DNA of 27,249 nucleotides. It comes from CAZYWA01 sp964650975 [NCBI: uncultured bacterium] (GTDB lineage Bacteria > JADJOY01). A program made the position numbers and the translations under genes. The stretch is from contig CAZYWA010000027.1 in NCBI GenBank assembly GCA_964650975.1, forward strand, positions 1-27,249, written 5' to 3'. Below, one piece after another: positions 14,284 to 21,162 of this stretch (the first letter of the stretch is position 1; every line of letters starts with the position of its first letter). Under the pieces are notes generated by a model that saw nothing but the letters and a program-made list of their open reading frames with translations, did no database searches and had not been told where the DNA came from.

Positions 14284-15798
14284 ATGACACATCCGATCCT
14301 CTGGGCTCAAGTCGACGAACGAATCGAGAAGTTGACCAAGCAGCTTCCGAGCAGCATTCCGATCCACGTTCCCGACCAGCTCTTCGGTATCCCGGTCCAG
14401 CGCGGCGTGCTGGTCGCGACCGGCGCCGTGGTGGCCGTGCTGCTGGCGCTCGCGGTGCTGATGCTGCTCTCGCGGGGCGCCAAGAAGGCGCTGCGCAAGA
14501 TCGACGACGCCGTGAACCGCGACCTTCCCGGCCACCTGGAGACGGTCACGCTGGGGCGGCGCAAGATGTCGATCTCGCAGCTGCCGCTGGTCTCCGAGCG
14601 GATCCGCAACGTGGCGTCGGCGCGCTCGGTCGACATCGTGAAGCTGGTCGACTACACGCTGCAAAACGCCGTGGCGCTCTCGGCCAGCGACATCCACTTC
14701 GACCCCAAGGACCGCTACATCGCGCTCCAGTACCGGATCGACGGCGTCCTCTACGACGTGGCGCAGGTCTCGCCGCGCCTCTACCAGAACGTGCTGACCC
14801 GCGTGAAAGTGCTCGCCAAGCTCAAGACCTTCGTGAAGGGCCTGCCGCAGGACGGCCGCATCCACAGCGTGCGCGACACCGGCGAGGAAGTGGACCTGCG
14901 CGTCTCGGTGATGCCCACGCTGCACGGCGAGAAGATCGTGCTGCGCGTCATGCAGCGCGAAGGCGTCCTCTACCAGCTCGCCGATCTGGGCTTCGACTCG
15001 CACGTCCTCGAGGACTACACCCGACTCATCTCCATGCCGCAGGGGATCGCGTTTCTCACCGGCCCCACCGGGTCGGGAAAGACCACCACGATCTATTCGA
15101 CCCTCAAGACCGTGAAGGAGAACCGCGGCGAGCTGGTCAAGATCGTCACCATCGAGGATCCCATCGAGTTCGACCTCGACTTCCTGACCCAGACCGGCGT
15201 GAACGACGCCGCCGATTTCACGTTCGCCCGCGGCTTGCGCTCGATCCTGCGCCAGGACCCCGACGTCATCATGGTGGGCGAGATCCGCGACCTGGAGACG
15301 GCGCAGATCGCGATCCAGGCCGGCCTCACCGGCCACCTGCTCTTCACCTCGGTGCACGCGAACTCGGCGTCGGGTGTGTTCTCGCGCCTCATCAACCTGG
15401 GCGTCGAGCCGTTCCTCATCGCGTCGGCGACCGTGGGCGTGCTCTCGCAGCGGCTGGTGCGGCGCATCTGCTCGCACTGCGTCGCCGAATCCAAGCCCAC
15501 CGATGCCGAGCTCAAGAGTCTGGCGCGCACCAACGTCCCCATTCCCGACGGCCCCTGGTACGTCGGCGCCGGCTGCGAGCATTGCCTCGGCAAGGGCTAC
15601 GTGGGCCGGATCGGCATCTACGAGCTGGTCACGATCACCGAGCGCATCCGTGAAGCGCTGATCGCCCGCGCCACCTCCACCAACATCGAGGCCATCGCCC
15701 GCGAAGACGGAATGCACACCCTGCTCCAGGACGGTCTCGACAAGTGCCAGCGCCAGATCACCTCGCTCTCCGAGGTGATGCGCGTGGCGCTGGTCTGA
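14284..15798 (+). CDS. GspE/PilB-like secretion ATPase with N-terminal transmembrane anchor
   Basis: The product is 504 aa. The ATG at 14284 follows GCGAGGTCC, a reasonable ribosome-binding site. The ATPase core is complete: SASDIHFDP (133-141), Walker A GPTGSGKT (260-267), Asp box TIEDPIEFDLDFLTQTGVN (289-307), Walker B DPDVIMVGEIRDLETA (325-340) and His box HLLFTSVHAN (351-360). A zinc tetracysteine motif is present (Cys396, 399, 431, 434). Classical GspE/PilB proteins start with soluble N1/MshEN domains. Here residues 1-40 are followed by a clear membrane helix (GVLVATGAVVAVLLALAVLMLL, 41-62) and no MshEN domain is apparent. No other pilus or secretion genes adjoin it; gspG is 3.5 kb away. 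It is likely an inner-membrane-tethered motor of unknown partner. Confidence 0.92.
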   Translation: MTHPILWAQVDERIEKLTKQLPSSIPIHVPDQLFGIPVQRGVLVATGAVVAVLLALAVLMLLSRGAKKALRKIDDAVNRDLPGHLETVTLGRRKMSISQLPLVSERIRNVASARSVDIVKLVDYTLQNAVALSASDIHFDPKDRYIALQYRIDGVLYDVAQVSPRLYQNVLTRVKVLAKLKTFVKGLPQDGRIHSVRDTGEEVDLRVSVMPTLHGEKIVLRVMQREGVLYQLADLGFDSHVLEDYTRLISMPQGIAFLTGPTGSGKTTTIYSTLKTVKENRGELVKIVTIEDPIEFDLDFLTQTGVNDAADFTFARGLRSILRQDPDVIMVGEIRDLETAQIAIQAGLTGHLLFTSVHANSASGVFSRLINLGVEPFLIASATVGVLSQRLVRRICSHCVAESKPTDAELKSLARTNVPIPDGPWYVGAGCEHCLGKGYVGRIGIYELVTITERIREALIARATSTNIEAIAREDGMHTLLQDGLDKCQRQITSLSEVMRVALV

Positions 15799-15811
15799 AG
15801 CAGGGGTGGTG

Positions 15812-15845
15812 CGCGAAAAGAGCCTCTTTTCGAGGCATTTTCGCG
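15812..15845 (+). terminator. Strong stem-loop after the GspE/PilB-like gene
   Basis: CGCGAAAA (15812-15819) pairs with TTTTCGCG (15838-15845), and inner GCCTC (15822-15826) pairs with GAGGC (15832-15836) around TTTTC. It lies 13 bases past the stop codon. No T-tract follows, so it may terminate transcription or protect the 3' end. Its A/T-tract plus GC-clamp architecture resembles hairpin B of repeat family 1. Confidence 0.6.
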
Positions 15846-15880
15846 GCCCGCGGGCCTGAGCTCCACCCCGGGGGGCGCTT

Positions 15881-15969
15881 TGGTAAGGCGAAATTGACCA
15901 TTTTGGTAGCGTAAAAGTGTCCAACTTGGTAATCGATTATCTACCATTCTGGTAATCGCTTACCTACCA
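15881..15969. repeat. Tandem array of four 20-bp near-palindromes at 23-bp spacing
   Basis: The units start at 15881, 15904, 15927 and 15950: TGGTAAGGCGAAATTGACCA, TGGTAGCGTAAAAGTGTCCA, TGGTAATCGATTATCTACCA and TGGTAATCGCTTACCTACCA. Each begins TGGTA and ends CCA, and the last two end TACCA, making them imperfect palindromes separated by exactly three bases. The stretch is AT-rich against a very GC-rich background. It resembles the repeated terminal binding sites of IS21-family elements, but no transposase is in the window. It could be an orphan transposon end or a multi-site operator. Confidence 0.8.
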
Positions 15970-16043
15970 GGCGCCGGGGCGGTCTCGACGACGCCGGCGC
16001 GACTGGGTGGGGCGCAAGGACCCCGGCCAGGCGCTCGGACGAG

Positions 16044-17147
16044 TCAGACGAGCATGCGCTGGGCGCGTTGCTCGATCCGGGCGACCAGGGCTCGGGACGA
16101 GCCGGCCTCGGTGCGCGCTCGATCGGGGTCGATCTCGGCCGCTTCGATGGGGAAGCGTGCCCTGAGGTTGCGAACGCGCGCGACGCTGGCGGCGAGCCGG
16201 GCCGCCGCGATCCGGCCGGATTCGAGCGCGCTGCGCATGCCGGCGAGCACGCGATCCTGAACGTCGCGACTCTTGCATGCGAGCATCACGTCGGCGCCGG
16301 CCTCGATGCTGGCGACGGCGAGCTCCTCGGGTGAGGCGTGATCGGCCACGGCGCGCATCTCGAGGTCGTCGGTCACCACGACTCCTTCGAACCCGAGGTC
16401 GCGGCGCAGCAGGTCACCGAGGATCGCAGGCGAGAGCGTGGCCGTGCGCTCGGCGTCGAGCGCCGGGTAGCGCACGTGGGCGGTCATGACCGACGCCAGC
16501 GATCCGCGGGCGGCCGCGCGAAACGGCACCAGCTCGCGCTCCTCGAGCAGCTCGCGGCTCGCGTTCACCACCGGCAGCGCCACGTGGCTGTCGAGGCTGG
16601 TGTCGCCGTGTCCGGGGAAATGCTTGCCGCATCCGGCCACCCCACCCGCTTGAAGGCCGTCGATGAACGCGACACCGAGCCGCGCGACCACGGCGGGGTC
16701 GGACGAGATCGCCCGCGAGCCGATGATCGGGTTCGCGGGGTTCGAGTGGACGTCGAGCACCGGCGCGAAATCCCAGTTGACGCCGGCGGCGCGCAGCTCG
16801 CGCGCGATGGCGCCGCCCAGCTCGCGCGCCAGATCGTCCGAGCCGATCTTCCCGAGCAGATCCATCGACGGGAACGTCGTGAAGTCGCTGCTCAGGCGGC
16901 GAACCCGGCCACCCTCCTCGTCGATGCCGATGAGGAGACCTGGCGCCGCCTCGCGTAGTGCGCGGGTGAGGCGGGCGACCTGCGCTGCATCCCGCACGTT
17001 GCGGCGAAACAGGATCACTCCGCCGATCGACTCGCGCACCAGGAAGTCGAGCAGCGTCGAATCGGCTTCGAAGCCGTCGAACCCGACGACCAGAAGCTCG
17101 CCCGGCGCGGGCGCAGGATCGGCGAGGATCTGAGGCGTGGCGCTCAC
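16044..17147 (-). CDS. nagZ: Beta-N-acetylhexosaminidase NagZ (GH3)
   Basis: The product is 367 aa from GTG 17147 (VSATPQILADPAPAPGELLVVGFDG); a longer in-frame extension runs through repeat DNA and is rejected. NagZ hallmarks are present in order: GGVILFRRNV, LLIGIDEEGGRVRRL (71-85), FAPVLDV, KHFPGHGDT (175-183) with the catalytic loop SLDSH (His188), and VVTDDLEM with nucleophile Asp260. The enzyme is cytoplasmic and removes GlcNAc from anhydro-muropeptides during peptidoglycan recycling. At 367 aa it is slightly longer than the usual 330-350, with a C-terminal helical extension (LRARFPIEAAEIDPDRARTEAGSSRALVARIEQRAQRMLV). It appears monocistronic; no recycling genes adjoin it. Confidence 0.93.
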   Translation of the reverse strand: MSATPQILADPAPAPGELLVVGFDGFEADSTLLDFLVRESIGGVILFRRNVRDAAQVARLTRALREAAPGLLIGIDEEGGRVRRLSSDFTTFPSMDLLGKIGSDDLARELGGAIARELRAAGVNWDFAPVLDVHSNPANPIIGSRAISSDPAVVARLGVAFIDGLQAGGVAGCGKHFPGHGDTSLDSHVALPVVNASRELLEERELVPFRAAARGSLASVMTAHVRYPALDAERTATLSPAILGDLLRRDLGFEGVVVTDDLEMRAVADHASPEELAVASIEAGADVMLACKSRDVQDRVLAGMRSALESGRIAAARLAASVARVRNLRARFPIEAAEIDPDRARTEAGSSRALVARIEQRAQRMLV

Positions 17148-17193
17148 TCGACGGAACCTAGCCCCGCTCGGGCGCACCGTCGAGCCGTTCGAT

Positions 17194-17266
17194 CGCTGCG
17201 GCTGCGAGGGACCGCAGCCCTCCGGCCGCTCGATCCAGATCCGGAGCGGCGGTCCCTCGCCGCCGC
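17194..17266 (+). repeat. Intergenic repeat family 2, copy 3 (long hairpin)
   Basis: GCGAGGGACCGC (17204-17215) and GCGGTCCCTCGC (17249-17260) are exact 12-bp inverted repeats. Inside them CTCCGG pairs with CCGGAG (17241-17246). CGATCGCTGCGG precedes, as in copy 1. The element lies between divergent nagZ and the methyltransferase gene, where it could affect both 5' regions. Confidence 0.75.
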
Positions 17267-17395
17267 GGCGCAGGATCGACGATTGATCTCCAGGCACGCG
17301 ACGGACCCCGTCCCTCCCGCCGAGAGGGGCCCCACGTCTTGGCGTCATCCAGGCCGCGTGGTAGCAACTCGGCCGCTCGGGCCGAGGCTCACGTC

Positions 17396-18058
17396 ATGGC
17401 ACGCAAGAAGCTCAACTGGCTCGAGAAGCGCGTCATTCCCGGACAGCTCGACTACGCGGGCCGGATCTTCGAGCAGTTCGCGGGGCTGGTGCGCGGACGC
17501 GTGCTCGACTTCGGCTGCGGGGTGGGCGCCACGATGGAGTGCATGCGCACCCGCTCGGGCGCGCGACCGGTGGGCGTCGACATCGCGCACAACAACCTCT
17601 TCCAGAACCCGTTCGTGCGCTTCGACGGCAACGTGCTGCCGTTCGCCGACTCGACCTTCGACCTGGTCACCGAGATCTTCGTGCTCCACCACAGCCCGGT
17701 CTTGGAGCGGAACTTCGCCGAGATGGTGCGGGTCGCGAAGGATCAGCTGGTGCTGGTCGAGGACGTGTGGACCGACAAGCGGAACCGCCGGTACCTGGTC
17801 CGGAACCACGTGATCTTCGATGCGTTCATGGTGTTCCTCACGTGGCTCGGCCTGGCCGAGTGGAAGACCGATTTTCGCTATTACTTCCGCGACCGCGAAG
17901 GCTGGCTCGAGCTCTTTCGCCGTCACGGACTGCACGTGATCGAGGATCGCGAGCTCCACCTCTACCCGCGCGACCGCGTGCTCCACCGCTTGTTCGTGGT
18001 GGCCAAGCATCCGCCCGCCGCGGCCGCCGAGCCCGCCGAGTCGAGAGAGCGCGCGTGA
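17396..18058 (+). CDS. Class I SAM-dependent methyltransferase
   Basis: The product is 220 aa from ATG 17396 (MARKKLNWLEKRVIPGQLDY), with GAGG eight bases upstream; an upstream extension has no such signal. Motif I is VLDFGCGVG (36-44), the acidic residue ending beta-2 is in VGVDIA (Asp62), motif II is LPFADSTFDLVTEIFVLHH (81-99), and a post-motif strand is QLVLVEDVW. This is the Methyltransf_11/25 type common in lipid, quinone and natural-product methylation. The region FDAFMVFLTWLGLAEWKTDFRYYFRDREGWLELFRRHGL is a substrate-side insertion. Its stop overlaps the glycosyltransferase start (GTGA), so the two are translationally coupled and probably modify the same lipid or polymer. The substrate cannot be inferred. 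Confidence 0.88.
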   Translation: MARKKLNWLEKRVIPGQLDYAGRIFEQFAGLVRGRVLDFGCGVGATMECMRTRSGARPVGVDIAHNNLFQNPFVRFDGNVLPFADSTFDLVTEIFVLHHSPVLERNFAEMVRVAKDQLVLVEDVWTDKRNRRYLVRNHVIFDAFMVFLTWLGLAEWKTDFRYYFRDREGWLELFRRHGLHVIEDRELHLYPRDRVLHRLFVVAKHPPAAAAEPAESRERA

Positions 18059-19227
18059 CGGCGTTCGCGGTGCTGCTGTTCGTGGTGATGCTGTTCCACG
18101 TGGGGCTGCTGGCGACGTGGCTCGAGCTGCATCGCGACCTGCCCAAGCTCGGCCCGCGCAACTGGCCACCGCCCGCGTCCGGCGCGCCGCTGGTGAGCGT
18201 CGTGATTCCCGCCCGCGACGAGGAGAAGACCATCGAGACCTGCGTCACGGGCGTGCTGGCGCAGGACTGGCCGGCGCTCGAGGTGATCGTGGTCGACGAT
18301 CGCTCCACCGACCGCACGCCCGAGATCCTGGCGCGGCTCGCCGCGGCCGATCCGAGGCTCGAGGTGGTGCGCGGATCCGAATGCCCGCCCACGTGGATGG
18401 GCAAAAACTTCGCGCTCCACCAAGGCTTCGAGCACGCCCGCGGCGAGTGGCTCCTCTTCCTCGACGCGGACACGCAGGTGGCGCCGCAGGTCGTGACGCA
18501 AACGGTGAGCGAGGCCCGCGAGCACGGCACCGGGCTCTTGACGCTGATTCCCGGCAACGTGTTCCGCTGCTTCTGGGACCGCGTGGTCAACACGCTGATC
18601 TTCCAGCTCGCGGCGTTCCAGCAGTTCGATCGCATCCACGATCCCGCGAGCCCGCGGGCCAACGCCAACGGACCCTTCATGCTGTTCCGCCGCGATTGCT
18701 ACGAAGCGATCGGCGGCCACGCCGCGATTCCCTACGAGGTCGTCGAGGACCTGGTGCTGGCGCGGAACGTCAAGGCGAAGGGATTCCGGATCCGCTGGGC
18801 GCTCGCTCCCACGCTCATGAAGCTCGAGCTCTACGAGAGCCTGCGCGACTTGAAGCGCGGCTGGGGAAAGATCCTGCAGCGCGCGATGGAGATCGACCGC
18901 CGCGAGATCTGGCTCAATCTGCTGGGACCGCTCTTCCTGCTGGTGTTCTTCGTGCTGCCCTTCCCCGCGATCTTCGCCGCCACCTACGCCGCGTTCGCTC
19001 AACCCGGCCAGGCGACGGCGCTCGCCTGCGTGTCGGCGCTCGCGGCGTTCCTGGCCGCGTCGATCAGCCAGCGGTTCGTCGCGGTGATCCTCGAGCTCGA
19101 CGGAGTGGAGCCCGAGCTCTTCTGGCTGGGCGCGCTGGTGCTGGCCGAGCTGCAATGGGAATCGGTGGTGCGCCTGGTCCTCAAGAAGGAGATGTACTGG
19201 AAGGGCCGCCTCTACCACGAGGCGTAG
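18055..19227 (+). CDS. Membrane GT2 glycosyltransferase (HpnB/CrtQ-like)
   Basis: The product is 390 aa from GTG 18055, overlapping the methyltransferase stop. An N-terminal membrane helix (TAFAVLLFVVMLFHVGLLATW) precedes a GT-A domain: VVIPARDEEKTIE (49-61), VVDDRSTDRT (79-88), TWMGKNFALHQG (113-124), LFLDADTQV (134-142) and the acidic ED (231-232) of the acceptor motif. At least two to three C-terminal helices follow (LLGPLFLLVFFVLPFPAIFAATYAAF, ATALACVSALAAFLAASI), and it ends WKGRLYHEA. The GKNFALHQG and terminal W-GR-Y features resemble hopanoid-associated HpnB and carotenoid glycosyltransferases. It is likely an inner-membrane enzyme adding a sugar to a lipid acceptor. It is a paralogue of the gene at 19978. 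Confidence 0.9.
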   Translation: MTAFAVLLFVVMLFHVGLLATWLELHRDLPKLGPRNWPPPASGAPLVSVVIPARDEEKTIETCVTGVLAQDWPALEVIVVDDRSTDRTPEILARLAAADPRLEVVRGSECPPTWMGKNFALHQGFEHARGEWLLFLDADTQVAPQVVTQTVSEAREHGTGLLTLIPGNVFRCFWDRVVNTLIFQLAAFQQFDRIHDPASPRANANGPFMLFRRDCYEAIGGHAAIPYEVVEDLVLARNVKAKGFRIRWALAPTLMKLELYESLRDLKRGWGKILQRAMEIDRREIWLNLLGPLFLLVFFVLPFPAIFAATYAAFAQPGQATALACVSALAAFLAASISQRFVAVILELDGVEPELFWLGALVLAELQWESVVRLVLKKEMYWKGRLYHEA

Positions 19228-19267
19228 ACCCATCGATCGCTCGCGCGCGATCCAACGGCCCTGGAGG

Positions 19268-19287
19268 CCCACCGGTCCCTCGGTGGG
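19268..19287. terminator. Small stem-loop between convergent GT2 and gspG genes
   Basis: CCCACCG (19268-19274), loop GTCCCT and CGGTGGG (19281-19287) form a perfect 7-bp stem, 41 bases after the GT2 stop and 42 before the gspG stop. There is no T-tract. The GGTCCCTCGG core resembles repeat family 2. Confidence 0.4.
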
Positions 19288-19328
19288 CAGCCCTCGATCG
19301 GCGCCGTGCCCGGACGGCGGGCCCGCGT

Positions 19329-19790
19329 TCACGAGCGTCCCAGGTCCCAGTTGCCGAGGTCGGCGGAATCGTCGGCGCCGCCCGGCTGGTGGTCGGCGCC
19401 CTGACTCCACACGTCGATCTCTCCGTGGACTCCCGGGGAGAGATAGAGATAGTCGCCGCCCCATGGGTCCTTGGGAATGAAGTCGCGCTCCCAGTAGCCG
19501 TGTTTCTTGTAGTGAGCGGGGAGCGGCGGCGTCGTGGGTTCCTCGACGAGCGCCGCGAGTCCCTGGGCCGAGGTGGGGTAGATGCCGTTGTCGAGCTGGT
19601 AGGCATGGAGAGCCGTCTCCAGGCTGCCGATCTGCGCCTTCGCCGCGGTCACGCGCGCATCCCGGTAGTGGTGCATGACCGGCACCGCCACCATCGTCGA
19701 GAAGAGCGCGATGATCGCCACCGCGACCAAGATCTCGATCAGCGTGAATCCTGCTGAATCGCGAGAGAACGGGATTGGCTCGGCTCGCAT
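19329..19790 (-). CDS. gspG: Type II secretion major pseudopilin GspG
   Basis: The product is 153 aa. The ATG at 19790 follows AAAGGAG, an excellent ribosome-binding site. The type IV prepilin leader is SRDSAG/FTLIEILVAVAIIALFSTMVAVPV, with cleavage after Gly14 and Glu at +5, followed by the hydrophobic N-terminal helix. The C-terminal domain is diagnostic for GspG: LDNGIYPTSAQGLAALVEEP, GYWERDFIPKDPWGGDYLYLSPGVHGEIDVWSQGADHQPGG and ADLGNW, including the calcium-binding loop. It forms the pseudopilus that pushes substrates through the secretin. It stands alone here with no other gsp gene, so the rest of the system must lie elsewhere. It is flanked by glycosyltransferases, and an AT-rich region with a palindrome lies upstream. 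Confidence 0.95.
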   Translation of the reverse strand: MRAEPIPFSRDSAGFTLIEILVAVAIIALFSTMVAVPVMHHYRDARVTAAKAQIGSLETALHAYQLDNGIYPTSAQGLAALVEEPTTPPLPAHYKKHGYWERDFIPKDPWGGDYLYLSPGVHGEIDVWSQGADHQPGGADDSADLGNWDLGRS

Positions 19791-19835
19791 CGGGCTTGCT
19801 CCTTTCGGCGGCCGGCGGGCCGCCCGTGAACGGTG

Positions 19836-19871
19836 TCGATAGAAGCTATCGACTTTATTATCGAGTGTCAA
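19836..19871 (-). promoter_or_regulatory. AT-rich gspG upstream region with palindrome and TTGACA
   Basis: TCGATAG (19836-19842), AAG and CTATCGA (19846-19852) form a perfect 17-bp inverted repeat. On the minus strand TTGACA (19871-19866) is a consensus -35; the -10 position about 17 bases on (TAGCTT, 19848-19843) is weak and falls inside the palindrome. ATCGA recurs at 19848, 19860 and 19871. The stretch 19853-19905 is strikingly AT-rich for this DNA. This suggests a regulated promoter for gspG. Confidence 0.5.
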
Positions 19872-19955
19872 TCGATCTACTTTAATATATTACAACGCTT
19901 GATCTTCCCGGTTGGCGCCACCGCGAGGTCCGCGCCGAGTTTCCGCGCCGGGCGA

Positions 19956-19975
19956 GTGCGGCTAAGAAACCGCAC
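19956..19975 (+). promoter_or_regulatory. Hairpin immediately upstream of the second GT2 start
   Basis: GTGCGG (19956-19961) and CCGCAC (19970-19975) enclose CTAAGAAA and end two bases before the ATG at 19978. The only purine-rich ribosome-binding candidate (AAGAAA) lies in the loop, so the structure could modulate initiation. TAAGAA could alternatively be a -10 element of a nearly leaderless transcript. Confidence 0.35.
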
Positions 19976-19977
19976 CC

Positions 19978-21162
19978 ATGACCTCCCCCACGTTCTGGAT
20001 CGCCGCCCACGGCGCCGCGCTGCTCGCCTACCTGGCGACCGCGCGACGCTGGATCCTCGATCGCGGCACCTTCCCGCGCCTCGAACCGCGCGGTCCCTAC
20101 GCCGCTCCCGATCCCGCTCCCCCGGTCACGGTGATCGTCCCGGCGCGCGACGAGGAAGCGACCATGGAGGCGTGTCTCGCTCGCCTCACCGCGGCCGAGT
20201 ACCCGGCGCTCGAGGTGGTCGTGGTGAACGACCAGTCCACCGATCGCACCGGCGAGATCGCGCGGCGGGTGGCCGCCCGCGATCCGCGCGTGCGGGTGAT
20301 CGACGGGGTCGAGCGCCCCGCCGGCTGGACCGGCAAGAACTGGGCGATCCACCAGGGTTCGGAAGCGGCCGCCGGAGCCTGGCTCCTGATCGTCGACGCC
20401 GACACCGAGCTCGAGCCGCGTGCCCTTCCCGAAGCGATCGCGCGGGCGGAGGCGCGCGGCGTCGACCTGCTCACCGTGTTTCCCCGCGTAAGGCTCGCGA
20501 GCTTCTGGGAGCGCGCGGTGCTGCCGGCGATCGGCCTGGTGCCGTCCTACCGCATCGACCGCTACAACGATCCCGCGTCACCGGACGCGAACGCGGTCGG
20601 CTACTTCCTGCTCTTCCGGCGCACCGCGTTCGACGCGATCGGCGGATACCAGTCGATCCGCGACCGCGTCGGCGAGGACTGGATCATCGCCAAGCGCGTC
20701 AAGGGTTCCGGGCTCAGGCTCGAGATGGTGCTGGCGCCCGAGCTGGTGACCAAAGGCTTCGGGCCCACGCTCCACGACATCTGGCAGGGGTTCATGAAGA
20801 ACTTCATGCTGGTGCTCGACGGGCGGCGCGCCGCGGCGCTCGCCGCGTTACCGCTGGTGCTGCTGCTCAGCGCATTCCTGGTGATGCCGTGGCTGGCGCT
20901 GGCGCAGGCGGCGATCGGCGCGATCGCGGCGCCGGCCGCCTGGCGCTCGGCACTGGCGCTCGCCGGACTGGGCGTTGCCCAGCTCATGGCGCTCCAGTGC
21001 GTGCGGCGTGCGATGGCCCTCACCGCCGGCATCGACGAGCGAGGGCTCTGGCTTCAACCGCTGGGAGCGGCGGTGACCGCGGCCATGTGGCTGGCGGCCA
21101 TCGTCCGCACCACCTTCGGCCTCGGCCTCACGTGGCGAGGCCGGACGTATCAGCGCGTTTGA
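19978..21162 (+). CDS. Membrane GT2 glycosyltransferase (HpnB-like paralogue)
   Basis: The product is 394 aa from ATG 19978. It has the same architecture as the GT2 at 18055: N-terminal hydrophobic segment (TFWIAAHGAALLAYLAT), then VTVIVPARDEEATMEA (50-65), VVVNDQSTDRT (81-91), AGWTGKNWAIHQG (115-127), LIVDADTELE (137-146), GGYQSIRDRVGEDW (222-235), and C-terminal helices ending LTWRGRTYQRV. The usual DD of the first acidic motif is ND here (Asn84, Asp85), a substitution seen in some active GT2 enzymes. It likely transfers a sugar to a membrane lipid. It is the only plus-strand gene in its segment and ends inside the 3' end of the convergent TPR lipoprotein gene, overlapping by 13 bases. Confidence 0.9.
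   Translation: MTSPTFWIAAHGAALLAYLATARRWILDRGTFPRLEPRGPYAAPDPAPPVTVIVPARDEEATMEACLARLTAAEYPALEVVVVNDQSTDRTGEIARRVAARDPRVRVIDGVERPAGWTGKNWAIHQGSEAAAGAWLLIVDADTELEPRALPEAIARAEARGVDLLTVFPRVRLASFWERAVLPAIGLVPSYRIDRYNDPASPDANAVGYFLLFRRTAFDAIGGYQSIRDRVGEDWIIAKRVKGSGLRLEMVLAPELVTKGFGPTLHDIWQGFMKNFMLVLDGRRAAALAALPLVLLLSAFLVMPWLALAQAAIGAIAAPAAWRSALALAGLGVAQLMALQCVRRAMALTAGIDERGLWLQPLGAAVTAAMWLAAIVRTTFGLGLTWRGRTYQRV

Noticed and set aside
14239-15924. A long minus-strand open frame opposite the GspE/PilB-like gene
   Set aside because: Low-complexity His/Asp/Arg/Gln-rich translation, the mirror of a GC-rich gene with all catalytic motifs on the plus strand.
15881-15969. CRISPR array
   Set aside because: Units are imperfect, only three bases separate them, and no variable spacers or cas genes exist.
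17148-17395. NagZ or methyltransferase N-terminal extensions into this spacer
   Set aside because: Both extensions translate repeat DNA, are Arg/Pro-rich and lack ribosome-binding sites; the family-like sequences begin at 17147 and 17396.
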